DNA of 64,000 bases from Nostoc sp. JL33 (GCF_017114985.1 NZ_JABXKP010000070.1:1-64000); one strand, 5' to 3'. Counted from the first letter of the stretch, positions 1 to 8,940 are shown. Notes: generated from the sequence alone by a model not told the origin. Made by a program: numbers and translations.

Positions 1-1087
1 GTATCCTTATTTTTTGGAAATTTAGTTTCGCACCGGGAACTAGTCTAAACTCCAGTAAAATTAATACTGATTCTAGAGGATTATCGAGCCGCGATCGCGC
101 ATGATGACTAGAATGAATTACTTGAACTTTTTGTATCAGTTGACGATAGTTGCTGACACTAGCTTCTTGACTACCTTTTAAACGTTGATTATCAGGAATA
201 TCATACAAATTTGCTAGTTGTTCTCCTTCCCAACTAGCGTAAGGTAAATCTTCAGTAGCATCTTCAACAATACCGTAGTTCATAAGACTACTGACTGAGG
301 GACGGTTGTGACAAAATTCTAAAATTTGGCAGCTAGGAACGTAACGAATCAAAAATTTATCTCCAAGATATTGACTTTCTGCTATTGGTAAAGCACCAAA
401 AGGAATTAGATGTAATGCTAGATGAGGAATAAGAATCAATTCATCAATATTTTTCAGATGTTGTGCAATTAAACCATTTAACTTTAAGACTTCAGCTAGT
501 TCTGCTATTAAAAAAATAAATTGCTCTTTCCAAGTATCTTTGTGATGAACATATTGCCCTAACCAGTGAGTTAAAATCGATGATTGTAAAGTTTCAAATC
601 CCAATTCCGTACAAGTGTGCAAAGTAATTTGATTCTGCCGGATGATAAAGATATGGGTGTCATTCGAGGTAGTATAAAAGCTCAGAATAGCTGTTGTAGG
701 TACTTTAATTAGCTGCTGTATCGATGACAAATTCATGGGACTTACTTGAATTTGACCAGCCAGAACAGGATCTAGACGGCGCATTTGTTCCCAAATTTGC
801 TGTTTTTCAGCTTCCAAATCTGCAATAGTTTCGTTATAAGCTTCGAGAGCAGCGCGATTCTGTGGGCTTTTACCGAGGTTATTATCATCCAATTTACTAC
901 TATTATAAGCGTGTCTTGGTTCATTATCAATTTGCCGTTGTATAGCTTCAAAATCATGTAAATACTGTTGAATTTCAGCAGGAATTTCACCATCTGAGTA
1001 AAGGTCATTACTTGCCATTAAATCTACGAGTCGTTTTGAGCGAGAACGTTCGACATATTCAACAGCTTTATTCAGTTGTTTATTATC
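1..1087 (-). CDS. CHAT-domain protein, partial, with a broken 5' end
   Basis: One minus-strand frame stays open from 1087 to the left edge. Its front part (ERSRSKRLVDLMASNDLY) resembles the helix that links N-terminal TPRs to a CHAT (caspase HetF-associated) peptidase domain. It is followed by the CHAT core: IPHLALHLIPFGALP, then GEQLANLY, then the histidine block HSSHHARSRLDNPLES with the expected catalytic His. The Cys strand would lie beyond the edge. A TGA at 1088-1090 closes the frame and the first ATG is at 1018, inside the conserved linker. The +1 frame just upstream reads on as RLNEIIN, so a frameshift near 1087 is likely. Family members normally carry long TPR arrays in front, and none is present here. 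I infer a decayed or 5'-truncated CHAT protease. A short protein starting at 1018 cannot be excluded. Confidence 0.7.
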
Positions 1088-1167
1088 TCATTTAGCCGGA
1101 TGCTTACACCCATGACGATATCTAAAAGTTGTCGAGGGATCTTTTGACAAAATTCAACTAAATGCTA

Positions 1168-1428
1168 TTAGTAAGTTTTATTTATAAACTCAAAAGTATT
1201 TTTGAGGTGTGGAGGAAACAGACTGTTCCCACGGGAATTATTGCAAGTAAAACAAGCCAAACGTAAGTTCGAGAGACTATTACATCCACCCAGGCTCTTA
1301 GGAACTAAGTGTTCAATGGTTCTTTCCGAATTGGTCATTTGCTTGCTACACCAGCAACAGCAGTTACCATACATTTGTAATAATTGGTGTCTCTTGCTAC
1401 GCCTAGAGGCTGGAGACATATTAGCCAT
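1168..1428 (-). CDS. small HNH endonuclease-family protein
   Basis: 86 residues. After a basic N-terminus there are closely spaced cysteines (GNCCCWCSKQM, about residues 21-31), then RTIEHLVPKSLGG with the His of the first HNH motif, then NLRLACFTCNNSRG with the Asn and the second Cys pair. This is the zinc-bound HNH/McrA-type nuclease fold at its minimal length. Such small proteins act as homing-type, phage or restriction nucleases. There is no intron, phage or methylase gene beside it, so its target is unknown. The two candidate starts are the ATGs at 1428 and 1419. It lies just upstream of the broken CHAT gene on the same strand. The family call is firm; the role is not. Confidence 0.75.
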   Translation of the reverse strand: MANMSPASRRSKRHQLLQMYGNCCCWCSKQMTNSERTIEHLVPKSLGGCNSLSNLRLACFTCNNSRGNSLFPPHLKNTFEFINKTY

Positions 1429-1435
1429 AATTTAA

Positions 1436-1796
1436 CTGCCTGAGTATCAAGGTTTGAAGGTGTTCACTTGTTTAACAGGCCAGTACTAAAAAATGACGCA
1501 GAGTTTTTGATTGCGTTGCAAAAATGCAAAAAGCAGATGCGGAGAATTAGCGATGTCCAAAGATAATCCGCTACGTGTCTACGCATTGATAGAGTATATT
1601 CTACTTCGTTGGAGGAATCTGTTCAAAAGTTTCTGGAGTCATTGCAATACGGTTCGGTAAAGCCCGTGAAACCCAACGTTTTAAGCGCTAACAGCACTGT
1701 TTTGGTAAATCCAGCAGTAAAATATTAAGTTTTGTGACAGTAGCCGAAATTCTTTTTAGCCAAACTGAATCAACAATTGTACACATCCAGTAGGAA
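1436..1796. other. intergenic, no convincing gene
   Basis: About 360 bases between the HNH gene and the Cys-rich small gene, which are divergent. The longest ATG frame (MSKDNPLRVY..., from 1553) is about 35 codons and has no recognisable features. The stretch presumably holds the promoters of both neighbours; I see no clear consensus boxes. Confidence 0.4.
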
Positions 1797-2117
1797 ATGG
1801 AAACAGTCATGAACCCTGAAACATTACAACAGTTACAAGACGAGATTCAACAGAAACTGCTTGAAAGCGTTAATAACGCTGGCTTATACACAGTACTTGA
1901 GAAGTACGGAGTATTAGAAGATAGAGCTTTGATAGTTCAGTGGCAGTGCAATCTTAACCTAAATAAAATCAAATCTGGTGATGCAGTTGATCAACAGCAA
2001 CCTAATGAATTATTGCAAGCAAACTCAGAAGGCACAGGAGAGGGAATTGTGCTAATGCAAAATTCATGGTGTGTCCCTTGCCCTTCAAATGGCAACCCTC
2101 TTGGCTGTAACTGCTAA
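1797..2117 (+). CDS. small Cys-rich protein, candidate RiPP precursor peptide
   Basis: 106 residues in two clear parts. Residues 1-60 are acidic and amphipathic (QLQDEIQQKLLESVNNAGLY, then EKYGVLEDRALIVQWQ), like a leader peptide. Residues 61-88 are a polar linker. The C-terminal 15 residues (CVPCPSNGNPLGCNC) hold four Cys, three Pro, two Gly and three Asn. Leader, linker and short Cys-rich core is the layout of ribosomally made, modified peptides. I do not recognise a named leader family, and no modifying enzyme or peptidase-transporter is visible in the window. The ATG at 1797 has AGGA almost touching it, so the ATG at 1809 may be used. The core and the bases after it are duplicated just downstream (2161-2231). 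It could instead be a small metal-binding protein. Confidence 0.6.
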   Translation: METVMNPETLQQLQDEIQQKLLESVNNAGLYTVLEKYGVLEDRALIVQWQCNLNLNKIKSGDAVDQQQPNELLQANSEGTGEGIVLMQNSWCVPCPSNGNPLGCNC

Positions 2118-2231
2118 ATAATTTAGTCTTCGGACTGTATTTATAAACAAGAGGGGTAAAGTGTATCCCTTGCCCTTCAACTGGCAACCCTTTCGGCTGT
2201 AACTGCTAAATAATTTAGTCTTCGGACTGTA
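2069..2231 (+). repeat. 71-bp direct duplication of the Cys-rich core region
   Basis: 2069-2139 and 2161-2231 are direct copies offset by 92 bp, differing at four positions by my count. Each copy encodes a 15-residue core, a TAA stop and an identical tail (AATAATTTAGTCTTCGGACT). The cores read CVPCPSNGNPLGCNC and CIPCPSTGNPFGCNC. All Cys, Pro and Gly and two of the Asn are kept; the changes are V to I, N to T and L to F. The second copy has no start codon and a TAA a few codons upstream, so it is not translated on its own. Confidence 0.9.
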
Positions 2232-2508
2232 AAAGACCATTTATTAAAGTAAATCTAAGGAAACTAACTTGGGTGCGCTGGTTCACCGGTTGCTACAACT
2301 CTTTTGACTACAGCAACGCACTGGCTCCCCAAGAGGAATTTTATTTTTACTTTATAAATGACCTCTAAAGAGTTTATTCTAGTGAGTATAAAAATGCTGA
2401 ACTTTGCATTTACTAGTTAGGCTACAGAGATAATCTCAAGTATCACTATACCTAACTAGCAAGGAGCAGTATTTAAATATACTTTTATTTTTTGGGTGCA
2501 AGTTTGTC
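2232..2508. other. intergenic before the haemagglutinin-type gene
   Basis: Nearly 280 bases with no credible frame. A GC-richer patch at about 2270-2340 (TTGGGTGCGCTGG ... CACTGGCTCCCCAAG) looks like a dispersed noncoding repeat; related wording recurs near 10370 and 54840. It may contain the terminator of the small Cys-rich gene and the promoter of the next gene. Confidence 0.3.
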
Positions 2509-4953
2509 ATGTCTCGATACCGAAGCAGTTGGTACTGGGAGTTAGGGATAGTGAGTACTTTAGCAATTGCTGGAGTGCTCACTTTCTTTGAGAGTTTTGC
2601 CTTAGCCCAAATACAAAAGGATGGCACACTTGGATCTGAAAGCTCAATCATTACACCAAAGCTAATCAATGGTCAGCCTATAGACCAGATAGATGGTGGG
2701 GCAGTTCGTGGTACAAACTTGTTCCACAGCTTTGAACAGTTTTCCGTTCCTGCGGGAAGCACAGCCTACTTTAACAATCCAATAGATATTCAAAACATCA
2801 TCAGTCGGGTGAGTGGCAATTCTATTTCTAATATAGATGGCATTCTGAAAGCTAACGGCACAGCCAACCTGTTTCTGATTAATCCTAACGGGATTGTTTT
2901 TGGGCGCAATGCTTCTTTAAATATCGGCGGTTCATTTGTGGCTACTACGGCGAATAGCTTGAACTTTGCTGATGGTACAAAGTTTAGTGCTACATCTGGT
3001 CAAACTACACCCCTGCTGACAGTAAGTGTTCCCATTGGTTTACAATTCGGAACAACTGCGGCTCCCATCCGCAATCAATCCCAAGCAAAACCAGATGGCG
3101 CAGTTAATATCTTTGGAGAAGGGGTTGGTCTACAGGTGCAGCAAGGCAAAACCTTGGCACTTATAGGCGGTGATATCACGCTAGATGGGGGAAATATCAC
3201 AGCAAAGGATGGAAGCGTTGAGTTAGGAAGCGTCGGTGGTAATAGTTTGGTCAGTTTAAGTCCAACGAACCAAGGTTGGGCATTTGGATATGAAGGTGTT
3301 CAAAATTTCCAGAACATCGAATTAATTAAATCGAACCAAATTTCATCCACCATCGATACTCATGGAGACAGTGGCGGGAATATCCAGATGCAAGGCAGGA
3401 ATGTGCGGATAGCTGGCAGCTTCCTAATGCTAGTTTATCCCTTGCAAGATCAGTCAGGGGGGAATGTGACACTGAACGCCTCAGACTCTGTAGTAGTTGA
3501 GCAAAATGCACAACTGTTTACTCAGAGTTTCTCCACCGGAGGCTCTGGAAACATAAATGTCACTACTAAAAAGTTTGTCGTCAGAGGTGGAGCACAATTG
3601 CAGGGGCAATTGACCATAAACGCCTCAGATTCCGTGGAACTAATCGGCGGCACCTCCGTTCGTCAGCAAGATGGTAGTGATTTAATATCCAGTGGATTAT
3701 TTAGTGCAACTTATGGCGATAAAAACGCTGGCAGCATCACAATTAACACTAGAAACTTGCGTATCCAAGGAGGGGCAAAAATATCAACAACCTCTGAGAG
3801 CATATATGGTTATTTTTCTAACGAACTTATACCAGCTACAGGAAAAGCAGGAAATTTGATGGTGAACGCCTCTGAGTCTGTAGAACTAATAGGAACCTCA
3901 CCAAATGGTTCTAGGATCAGTGGCTTGTTTTCTGGAACTGAAGGGCCTGGAGATGGCGGCAATTTGACGCTAACCACAGAGCGATTGATCATCCAGAATG
4001 GGGCTGCAATATCTGTGAGCAGCCAAGCTCGAAAAAATGTAATCTCTGACGGAGATCCAAATAAGTTAGGACAAGCAGGCGAAATAAATATAACTGCTCG
4101 CTCTATACTTCTGGACAACAAAGGAAAACTCACAGCTGAAAACGAGTCAGGTCGAGGCGGGAATATTACGCTACAGGCGCGGGATTTATTAGTGATGCGC
4201 CGTGAAAGTCAAATAACCACTAACGCAGGTACAACAAGGCTTAGTGGAAATGGCGGTAATATCACCATTAAAGCACCTAATGGCTTCCTCGTCGCTCCTC
4301 CCTTGGAAAATAGCGATATCACTGCCAATGCCTTCTCTGGCTCTGGTGGTAAAATCACAATCACCGCTAAGAACATCTTTGGGTTTGTGCCCCACACTCG
4401 TGCAGAGGTAGAGAGACTTGATGCAAAGGAAATCAACCCGAATAACCTGCCAACAAATGACATCACCGCATTTTCTCAGCAAAACCCTTTATTAAGTGGC
4501 ACTGTACAAATCAACTCACCAGATGTTGACCCCAGTAAAGGATTAGTGCAATTACCCATAAATCTGGTTGATGCTTCGCAGCAAATTGTTGCTAGTTGTA
4601 ATACTGGTGGAAAAATAGCCAGGAGTTCATTTATTGCTACTGGGCGTGGAGGACTAGCACCCGATCCCACAGAGCCATTGATAGCTGATGATGCGGTGCT
4701 AGCAGATTGGATTACACTGGAGCCAGAGAGTAAGAATCGTGCTAGCGGTATTCAAAAAAGAGTGGTTGTTCACAAGCAGCGAAACACAGAAGAAAACTCA
4801 CACAAAGTTAATTTTGTCAATGAACCTACTGAAATTGTGGAAGCCCAAGGATGGGTAATGGATGCCAATGGGAACGTGGTTTTGGTTGCTCAAGTACCTA
4901 CTGCGTCGCCCCATAACTCCTCACTCGTCGCTACATCTTGCGCTGCTAATTAG
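2509..4953 (+). CDS. filamentous-haemagglutinin N-terminal domain (TpsA-type) exoprotein
   Basis: 814 residues. An N-terminal hydrophobic segment (about residues 12-32, ending FALAQ) is a signal peptide. It is followed by the TPS/FHA secretion domain: GGAVRGTNLFHSFEQFSV, FNNPIDIQNIISRVSG, then ANLFLINPNGIVFG, the NPNG signature of the family. The body is a beta-helix-like series of imperfect repeats (NASDSVELIG, GGNITL). The C-terminus (LPINLVDASQQIVASC ... GRGGLAPDPTEPL) is typical of cyanobacterial members. Such proteins are exported to the surface by an outer-membrane TpsB partner and act in adhesion. No TpsB gene lies in the window. It is complete and stands alone. Family call confident; target unknown. 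Confidence 0.93.
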   Translation: MSRYRSSWYWELGIVSTLAIAGVLTFFESFALAQIQKDGTLGSESSIITPKLINGQPIDQIDGGAVRGTNLFHSFEQFSVPAGSTAYFNNPIDIQNIISRVSGNSISNIDGILKANGTANLFLINPNGIVFGRNASLNIGGSFVATTANSLNFADGTKFSATSGQTTPLLTVSVPIGLQFGTTAAPIRNQSQAKPDGAVNIFGEGVGLQVQQGKTLALIGGDITLDGGNITAKDGSVELGSVGGNSLVSLSPTNQGWAFGYEGVQNFQNIELIKSNQISSTIDTHGDSGGNIQMQGRNVRIAGSFLMLVYPLQDQSGGNVTLNASDSVVVEQNAQLFTQSFSTGGSGNINVTTKKFVVRGGAQLQGQLTINASDSVELIGGTSVRQQDGSDLISSGLFSATYGDKNAGSITINTRNLRIQGGAKISTTSESIYGYFSNELIPATGKAGNLMVNASESVELIGTSPNGSRISGLFSGTEGPGDGGNLTLTTERLIIQNGAAISVSSQARKNVISDGDPNKLGQAGEINITARSILLDNKGKLTAENESGRGGNITLQARDLLVMRRESQITTNAGTTRLSGNGGNITIKAPNGFLVAPPLENSDITANAFSGSGGKITITAKNIFGFVPHTRAEVERLDAKEINPNNLPTNDITAFSQQNPLLSGTVQINSPDVDPSKGLVQLPINLVDASQQIVASCNTGGKIARSSFIATGRGGLAPDPTEPLIADDAVLADWITLEPESKNRASGIQKRVVVHKQRNTEENSHKVNFVNEPTEIVEAQGWVMDANGNVVLVAQVPTASPHNSSLVATSCAAN

Positions 4954-5100
4954 AATTTGAGATATGGTGCTTTTAACATGGCTGGTGTTAAACCCCCCAT
5001 CCCTAAAACCTCAGTGAGAGCATTGCTTTCTCGCCCTGCAATAAATTGCGGGCTAATAGCTAAAGTACGTTGAAACGCACTAAAATTAAAGGAATTAAGA
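4954..5100 (-). pseudogene. possible C-terminal coding remnant, family unknown
   Basis: The minus strand carries FSAFQRTLAISPQF, then ESNALTEVLGMGGLTPAML, ending just before the haemagglutinin stop. It reads more like protein than random translation and resembles the tail of a TPR-type protein, but there is no intact gene around it. Upstream the frame runs into low-quality sequence. Low confidence. Confidence 0.25.
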
Positions 5101-5182
5101 TGGATTGGGGCTGATGGGTTATACCATTTCTTTGTGAGGCTGCGCCAAATTTTCTTTCTTTCTTTGTGTCCTGTTTCCCAGC

Positions 5183-5344
5183 ATGGGGCGTAAGAGGTCT
5201 GAGCTTTTACCTTCATTGCGGAGCTTTTCAGTTGATGATTATTTAATATTTTATCGCCCAATTGAAACTAGAATTGAAGTTCTGCGAGTGGTTAGTGGCT
5301 ATCGTGATTTAGATGCGCTTTTTGATCAGCCAGACAATGAGTAA
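5183..5344 (+). pseudogene. ParE/RelE-type toxin, C-terminal half only
   Basis: The frame encodes 53 residues: MGRKRSELLPSLRSF, then DDYLIFYRPI, then IEVLRVVSGYRDLDALF. This matches the last half of ParE-family toxins, in which a Met-Gly-Arg turn, an LRSFPV strand, the YLIFYRP strand and VLRVxxGxRD follow an N-terminal helical hairpin. Here the helices that bind antitoxin are missing, and the sequence before the ATG is the opposite-strand remnant. No antitoxin gene is next to it. The piece looks like what is left after a deletion of a parDE locus. Confidence 0.7.
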
Positions 5345-5451
5345 ATGTCATATTGATGACCTACAAACCCAAACTTTATCCCCAGTGAGGGGAAAGAGGA
5401 GAGCAGGGGAAGCAGGGCGAGAATAATTCTTCACTCCGCATTCCCTATTCC

Positions 5452-6483
5452 CTAACTCGTTTCCTGAATTTGCAAACGAATAGTGTGTTCAGTCGCACCA
5501 CTAAGTTGCAACTCCATGATTTCACCACCCAGAGGTTCCAAGCATGTGAGGAGCGATCGCAAGTTGGGTGTACTTGCGCCAGTATCCACATATAATCGAT
5601 CTGCTAAATTACCGATCCGTTTCCAAGTCATGTACAATTTAGCGATCGTTTGTTCAATCTGCGATGCTTGATTTACCAAGTCAGCAGCAATGCTCAAACA
5701 GCCGACTCTTTGCGCTTCTTCTAAGGCTGTTTCAATATCAACATCTTCCTTCGTCAGCGCCTGAACTTGAGCCGCCCCTTTGAGATATTTGGCCAAGTTA
5801 CGCGCTTCGGTAGTTACCTGTTTGAGGGTATCCACATCAGGGTTAGCAGCAATTTCTTTTTGGATAAACTTTTGGTGCGATTCTGGCAGTTTTTCCATTT
5901 CCTTCACCAGTGGGGCGATGTAGCGTGGGGGAAGAGTGTTATCTGCTGCTTTTTCCTTGACTGCTTCCGGTAATAAATCTGAGGACATGGCTGTCCATTC
6001 ATCGCTGAGTTGACGCACTTCCCGCCTGGTGATGCGATCGCCTTTTTGTGCAGCTTCACTCACCATCTGTTGGACTTGGGGCGATGCTTTGGAGGTTTCA
6101 ACAAAAGCCCGTTTGCTGAAGTTGTTCACAGTTGCGGGGTCAAGTTTACCGTCTTCGATGAGAGTATCGGCACTATTGGCCAGTTGAATCCAGGCATAAG
6201 CTTGACTTTTGCTGATTTCCCGCTCTTTTAGCCATCGCAGAAAGCCAGTACCGCGTCCGTCACCACCGACTTTCTCTCTGTCGCGGATCGCCCGTAAAAT
6301 TCGCCCCCGCCAGATTTCAGTTTGCAAATCAAAGCGATCGCATACCTGCCAAGCTATTTCTAGCTGCTGTTGAAAATCTGACTCTAGAATCTGTTCATCT
6401 TCTGGATCGGGCAGTTCAAAGCTGATATCTGCCGGCTGTAGTAAAGCAGCAGCAAGGTTGTTGATGGAGTCGGTGTCTTGCAC
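5452..6483 (-). CDS. conserved cyanobacterial protein, function not recognised
   Basis: 343 residues, acidic and probably all helical, with no signal peptide or membrane span. Residues about 90-105 (LKEREISKSQAYAWIQLA) look like the recognition part of a helix-turn-helix, as in ParB-like or KorB-like proteins. The middle (LPPRYIAPLVKEMEKLPESH, then IQKEIAANPDVDTLKQV) is a regular helical array. I do not recognise a named family and do not claim partition activity. The gene is complete, monocistronic and convergent with the ParE remnant. The start at 6483 is followed by a natural N-terminus (MQDTDSINNLAAALL); no strong ribosome site is seen. A DNA-binding role is an inference from the helix-turn-helix-like segment only. 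Confidence 0.75.
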   Translation of the reverse strand: MQDTDSINNLAAALLQPADISFELPDPEDEQILESDFQQQLEIAWQVCDRFDLQTEIWRGRILRAIRDREKVGGDGRGTGFLRWLKEREISKSQAYAWIQLANSADTLIEDGKLDPATVNNFSKRAFVETSKASPQVQQMVSEAAQKGDRITRREVRQLSDEWTAMSSDLLPEAVKEKAADNTLPPRYIAPLVKEMEKLPESHQKFIQKEIAANPDVDTLKQVTTEARNLAKYLKGAAQVQALTKEDVDIETALEEAQRVGCLSIAADLVNQASQIEQTIAKLYMTWKRIGNLADRLYVDTGASTPNLRSLLTCLEPLGGEIMELQLSGATEHTIRLQIQETS

Positions 6484-6590
6484 GATTGATGACTAACTAG
6501 TGGATGCGATCGGCTTATTATGCCACAATCTGTAGACTCTTACTTAAGAGGGAGTACGGTATTTTGAGTTACAACAAATATAGTAGGAAG

Positions 6591-6815
6591 GCTTGACACT
6601 CCCCGGCGTAAACGCACGGGGATTCTTCTATCTACAAAACAGCTTGCTCTGACAGGATTGCTCCAATTAGAGTAGAGGTCGATTCTCCAGAAGCGTTACT
6701 TGCGTCTAGCGCAAAGGTTCCGGTATGCCCTACCGTACCCAAGCCACAAGTTAGGAAGCAATTAGCATAAAAATACAATTATATTGCCGTCCTGGAAGGA
6801 CGGGGTTTTAGACCC
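6591..6815 (-). mobile_element. miniature IS200/IS605-type element (TnpB tail, right end, left end)
   Basis: On the minus strand it starts with a hairpin at 6787-6803 (CCGTCCT-GGA-AGGACGG), a left-end-like structure. It then holds the last 35 codons of a tnpB (GTVGHTGTFALDASNASGES, then STLIGAILSEQAVL, stop at 6632). It ends with the right-end hairpin CCCCGtGCG...CGCCGGGG and GTGTCAA at 6594-6621. The tail aligns with the end of the intact TnpB at 54267 (RMGHIQSNANGL, STLSGASLIEQVAR). The tnpA and most of tnpB are gone. In this family the 3' end of tnpB plus the right end is the omega-RNA scaffold, so the miniature keeps a guide-RNA unit. It lies directly upstream of moaA. Confidence 0.72.
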
Positions 6816-6877
6816 ATCTTTTCGGTAAACCATCTTTGTAAAGTCTTTAATTTATCAGAGACAATAAAAATAAAACG

Positions 6878-7864
6878 ATGAATCAGGTAGACTACCTCCG
6901 CATAAGCTTAATCGATCGCTGCAATTTTCGTTGTCAGTACTGTATGCCAGAGGGAGTAGAACTAGACTATATTCTCAAGCAACAGCTGTTAACTGATGAG
7001 GAACTACTCACCTTAATTCAAGAAGTATTTATTCCAGTAGGCTTTAATCGGTTTCGTTTAACTGGGGGTGAACCATTATTGCGTCCGCGTGTGGTGGATT
7101 TGGTAAGCGCGATCGCAACTCTCCCCCAAACTCAAGACCTCTCAATGACTACCAACGCTTTTTTGCTGGCTCCGATGGCACAAAACCTCTACAATGCTGG
7201 TCTGCGACGAATTAATATTAGTCTGGACTCTCTTGATCCCGACATTTTTGATCAAATCATCGGTAATCAGGGGCGTTCTCGTTGGCAACAAGTTTGGCAG
7301 GGGATTCAAGCTGCCCATCAGGTCGGATTCGACCCCCTGAAGCTGAATGTGGTGGTGATTCCTGGTGTTAACGACCACGAAGTTCTAGATTTAGCCGCCC
7401 TGACAATTGACAAACAGTGGCACGTTCGATTTATTGAATTTATGCCCATTGGTAATGTGCATTTGTTTGGCGATCGCGGTTGGGTATCTTCAGCCGATTT
7501 ACGAGGACAAATTCGCGATCGCTGGGGCTTGACAGAATCCCAAGTTCGTGGTGCTGGCCCTGCTGATGTCTTTCAAATTCCCGGTGCGAAGGGGACACTA
7601 GGATTTATTAGTCAGATGTCGGAATGTTTTTGCGATCGTTGTAACCGGATGCGCCTGAGTGCCGATGGCTGGCTGCGTCCATGTTTATTAAATGAAACTG
7701 GTCAAATAGATTTAAAAACTGCTTTGCGTTCTGGTGTCAGCACCGCTCAATTACAAGAGCAGGTGAGTAGTTTACTCGCAAATAAGCCAGAAATTAACTT
7801 TAAAGGGCGTGATTCTGGCATTTTAGGTGCATATACTCGCACAATGTCGCAAATCGGCGGATAG
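6878..7864 (+). CDS. moaA: GTP 3',8-cyclase, molybdenum cofactor biosynthesis
   Basis: 328 residues. MoaA is a radical-SAM enzyme converting GTP to 3',8-cyclo-GTP, the first step of molybdopterin synthesis. The N-terminal CxxxCxxC cluster is present (C15, C19, C22 in [10 protein letters not shown]), followed by the SAM-binding [11 protein letters not shown]. The second cluster site is the C-terminal [11 protein letters not shown] with another Cys in GWLRPCL. Length is normal for the family. The start at 6878 gives a slightly short N-terminus ([11 protein letters not shown]) but keeps all motifs. No other moa or moe gene lies in the window, so it is a lone gene. The miniature IS605 element ends about 60 bp upstream and may affect its promoter. 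Confidence 0.97.
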   Translation: MNQVDYLRISLIDRCNFRCQYCMPEGVELDYILKQQLLTDEELLTLIQEVFIPVGFNRFRLTGGEPLLRPRVVDLVSAIATLPQTQDLSMTTNAFLLAPMAQNLYNAGLRRINISLDSLDPDIFDQIIGNQGRSRWQQVWQGIQAAHQVGFDPLKLNVVVIPGVNDHEVLDLAALTIDKQWHVRFIEFMPIGNVHLFGDRGWVSSADLRGQIRDRWGLTESQVRGAGPADVFQIPGAKGTLGFISQMSECFCDRCNRMRLSADGWLRPCLLNETGQIDLKTALRSGVSTAQLQEQVSSLLANKPEINFKGRDSGILGAYTRTMSQIGG

Positions 7865-8068
7865 TCATTGGTCATACTCAATCAAAGGCTGAAAATCTCT
7901 TCCTGTATGGGGTATCAAATTATAGATTTGCTCACTATGCCTGCGGTGGTCACTGAGCTTTGCCGTTCGCGCAGCGTCTCGTAGAGAAGTGCGGACTACG
8001 CCTACGCTAGGATTGATTCAAAATTGGTGAAAAAGGTTCTTGCTAAAAATCTCCAATTTGCTGCAAAA
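7865..8068. repeat. spacer with a dispersed TCTCGTAGAGAAG-type repeat
   Basis: 7963-8012 (TTCGCGCAGCGTCTCGTAGA and following bases) belongs to a short palindromic family also visible near 17515-17560, 57168-57262 and 62461-62521. It lies between convergent genes and has no frame of its own. Confidence 0.6.
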
Positions 8069-8566
8069 CTACAAAATACTTGGCCAGGATAGAGTCAGTA
8101 GCATGATTAAATTACTTGACCAAAACAAAAGCAGCAGCCATAAGACACTACTAATTATCCTGAAGTTCCCTCGCTCGACGAAATCAGTACTTTTGATGAA
8201 TTGCTGCTCGTGCCAAAGTTGCCAAACTCGAAATGCAGTGTAAAGTGTACCAATAATTACCACTAGACTTGGCAACCAAATACTGACTATTTGTTCAGTG
8301 ACAATTTGGATAATCAGAACTAGCAAGTATAAGCCAAATATTTTGCGAATTTCAGGATACTTAAACCAAATAACAAACGTAATTGTAGGAACAATAAGCC
8401 CAATAGCGATCGCTAACAAGATCCAGACTCGAATAAATCTCAGTCCAGCATCGCTATAGTTAATCATTTGACTAATTGGTAATATTCCAATTGAGGTTAG
8501 CCAACCCACAAGTATTACTACTAGAGTTGCCAGTACCATAAAGAGGAATGTCGTTTTCCAAGTCAT
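8069..8566 (-). CDS. small integral membrane protein, unknown function
   Basis: 165 residues with about four or five hydrophobic segments: residues 5-27, 47-68, 77-110 (probably two) and 137-158. A short polar loop (HEQQFIKSTDFVERGNF) precedes the last span. No catalytic or ligand motif is visible and I do not recognise a family. It is monocistronic and convergent with moaA. The ATG at 8566 is the natural start (MTWKTTFLF). Nothing in the context indicates a role. Confidence 0.65.
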   Translation of the reverse strand: MTWKTTFLFMVLATLVVILVGWLTSIGILPISQMINYSDAGLRFIRVWILLAIAIGLIVPTITFVIWFKYPEIRKIFGLYLLVLIIQIVTEQIVSIWLPSLVVIIGTLYTAFRVWQLWHEQQFIKSTDFVERGNFRIISSVLWLLLLFWSSNLIMLLTLSWPSIL

Positions 8567-8634
8567 TAATTGTTTGTTCCACTAAGCAATTGAGCTTCAA
8601 AGTTCAACGAACGTCGGTTAGAATTTGACTTTAG

Positions 8635-8748
8635 ACAAAAGAGGTAATAGCTTTTATTAAATCTCTGCCTACTGATGGTGTTATCGAGCCATTATCCCAA
8701 GATATTGTAGTGCCATTGAGTCAGCAAAGATTAAAAATAAAGAAATAA
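8635..8748 (+). pseudogene. possible short coding remnant
   Basis: A frame without a start codon reads EVIAFIKSLPTDG, then VIEPLSQDIVVPLSQ, and ends in TAA at 8746-8748. It reads like a protein C-terminus, but no upstream part is present and I do not recognise it. The rest of the 370-bp spacer up to the cupin gene holds no feature I can support. Confidence 0.22.
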
Positions 8749-8940
8749 TTTGAGCGAACGCTTTAAATTGAATCATTTTTAGCATTAAAGGTAAGTGTCC
8801 TACTTCTTTTCTGTACCAACAATCGTAGTCAGCCCATTGGAGCTTAATTACTGGACTTTTTAATCATAGCTAGGCTGTGTTTTGTTGATTTGTGCAAGCG
8901 GCGCAATCTGTTTGTCATAAAACTCAGGAGATGATTGAAA

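Noticed and set aside
1553-1660. 35-codon frame MSKDNPLRVYALIEY
   Set aside because: Too short, no features, and it sits in a probable divergent promoter region.
5452-6483. Plasmid partition protein ParB
   Set aside because: Only a short helix-turn-helix-like segment fits; no ParB box, no parA neighbour.
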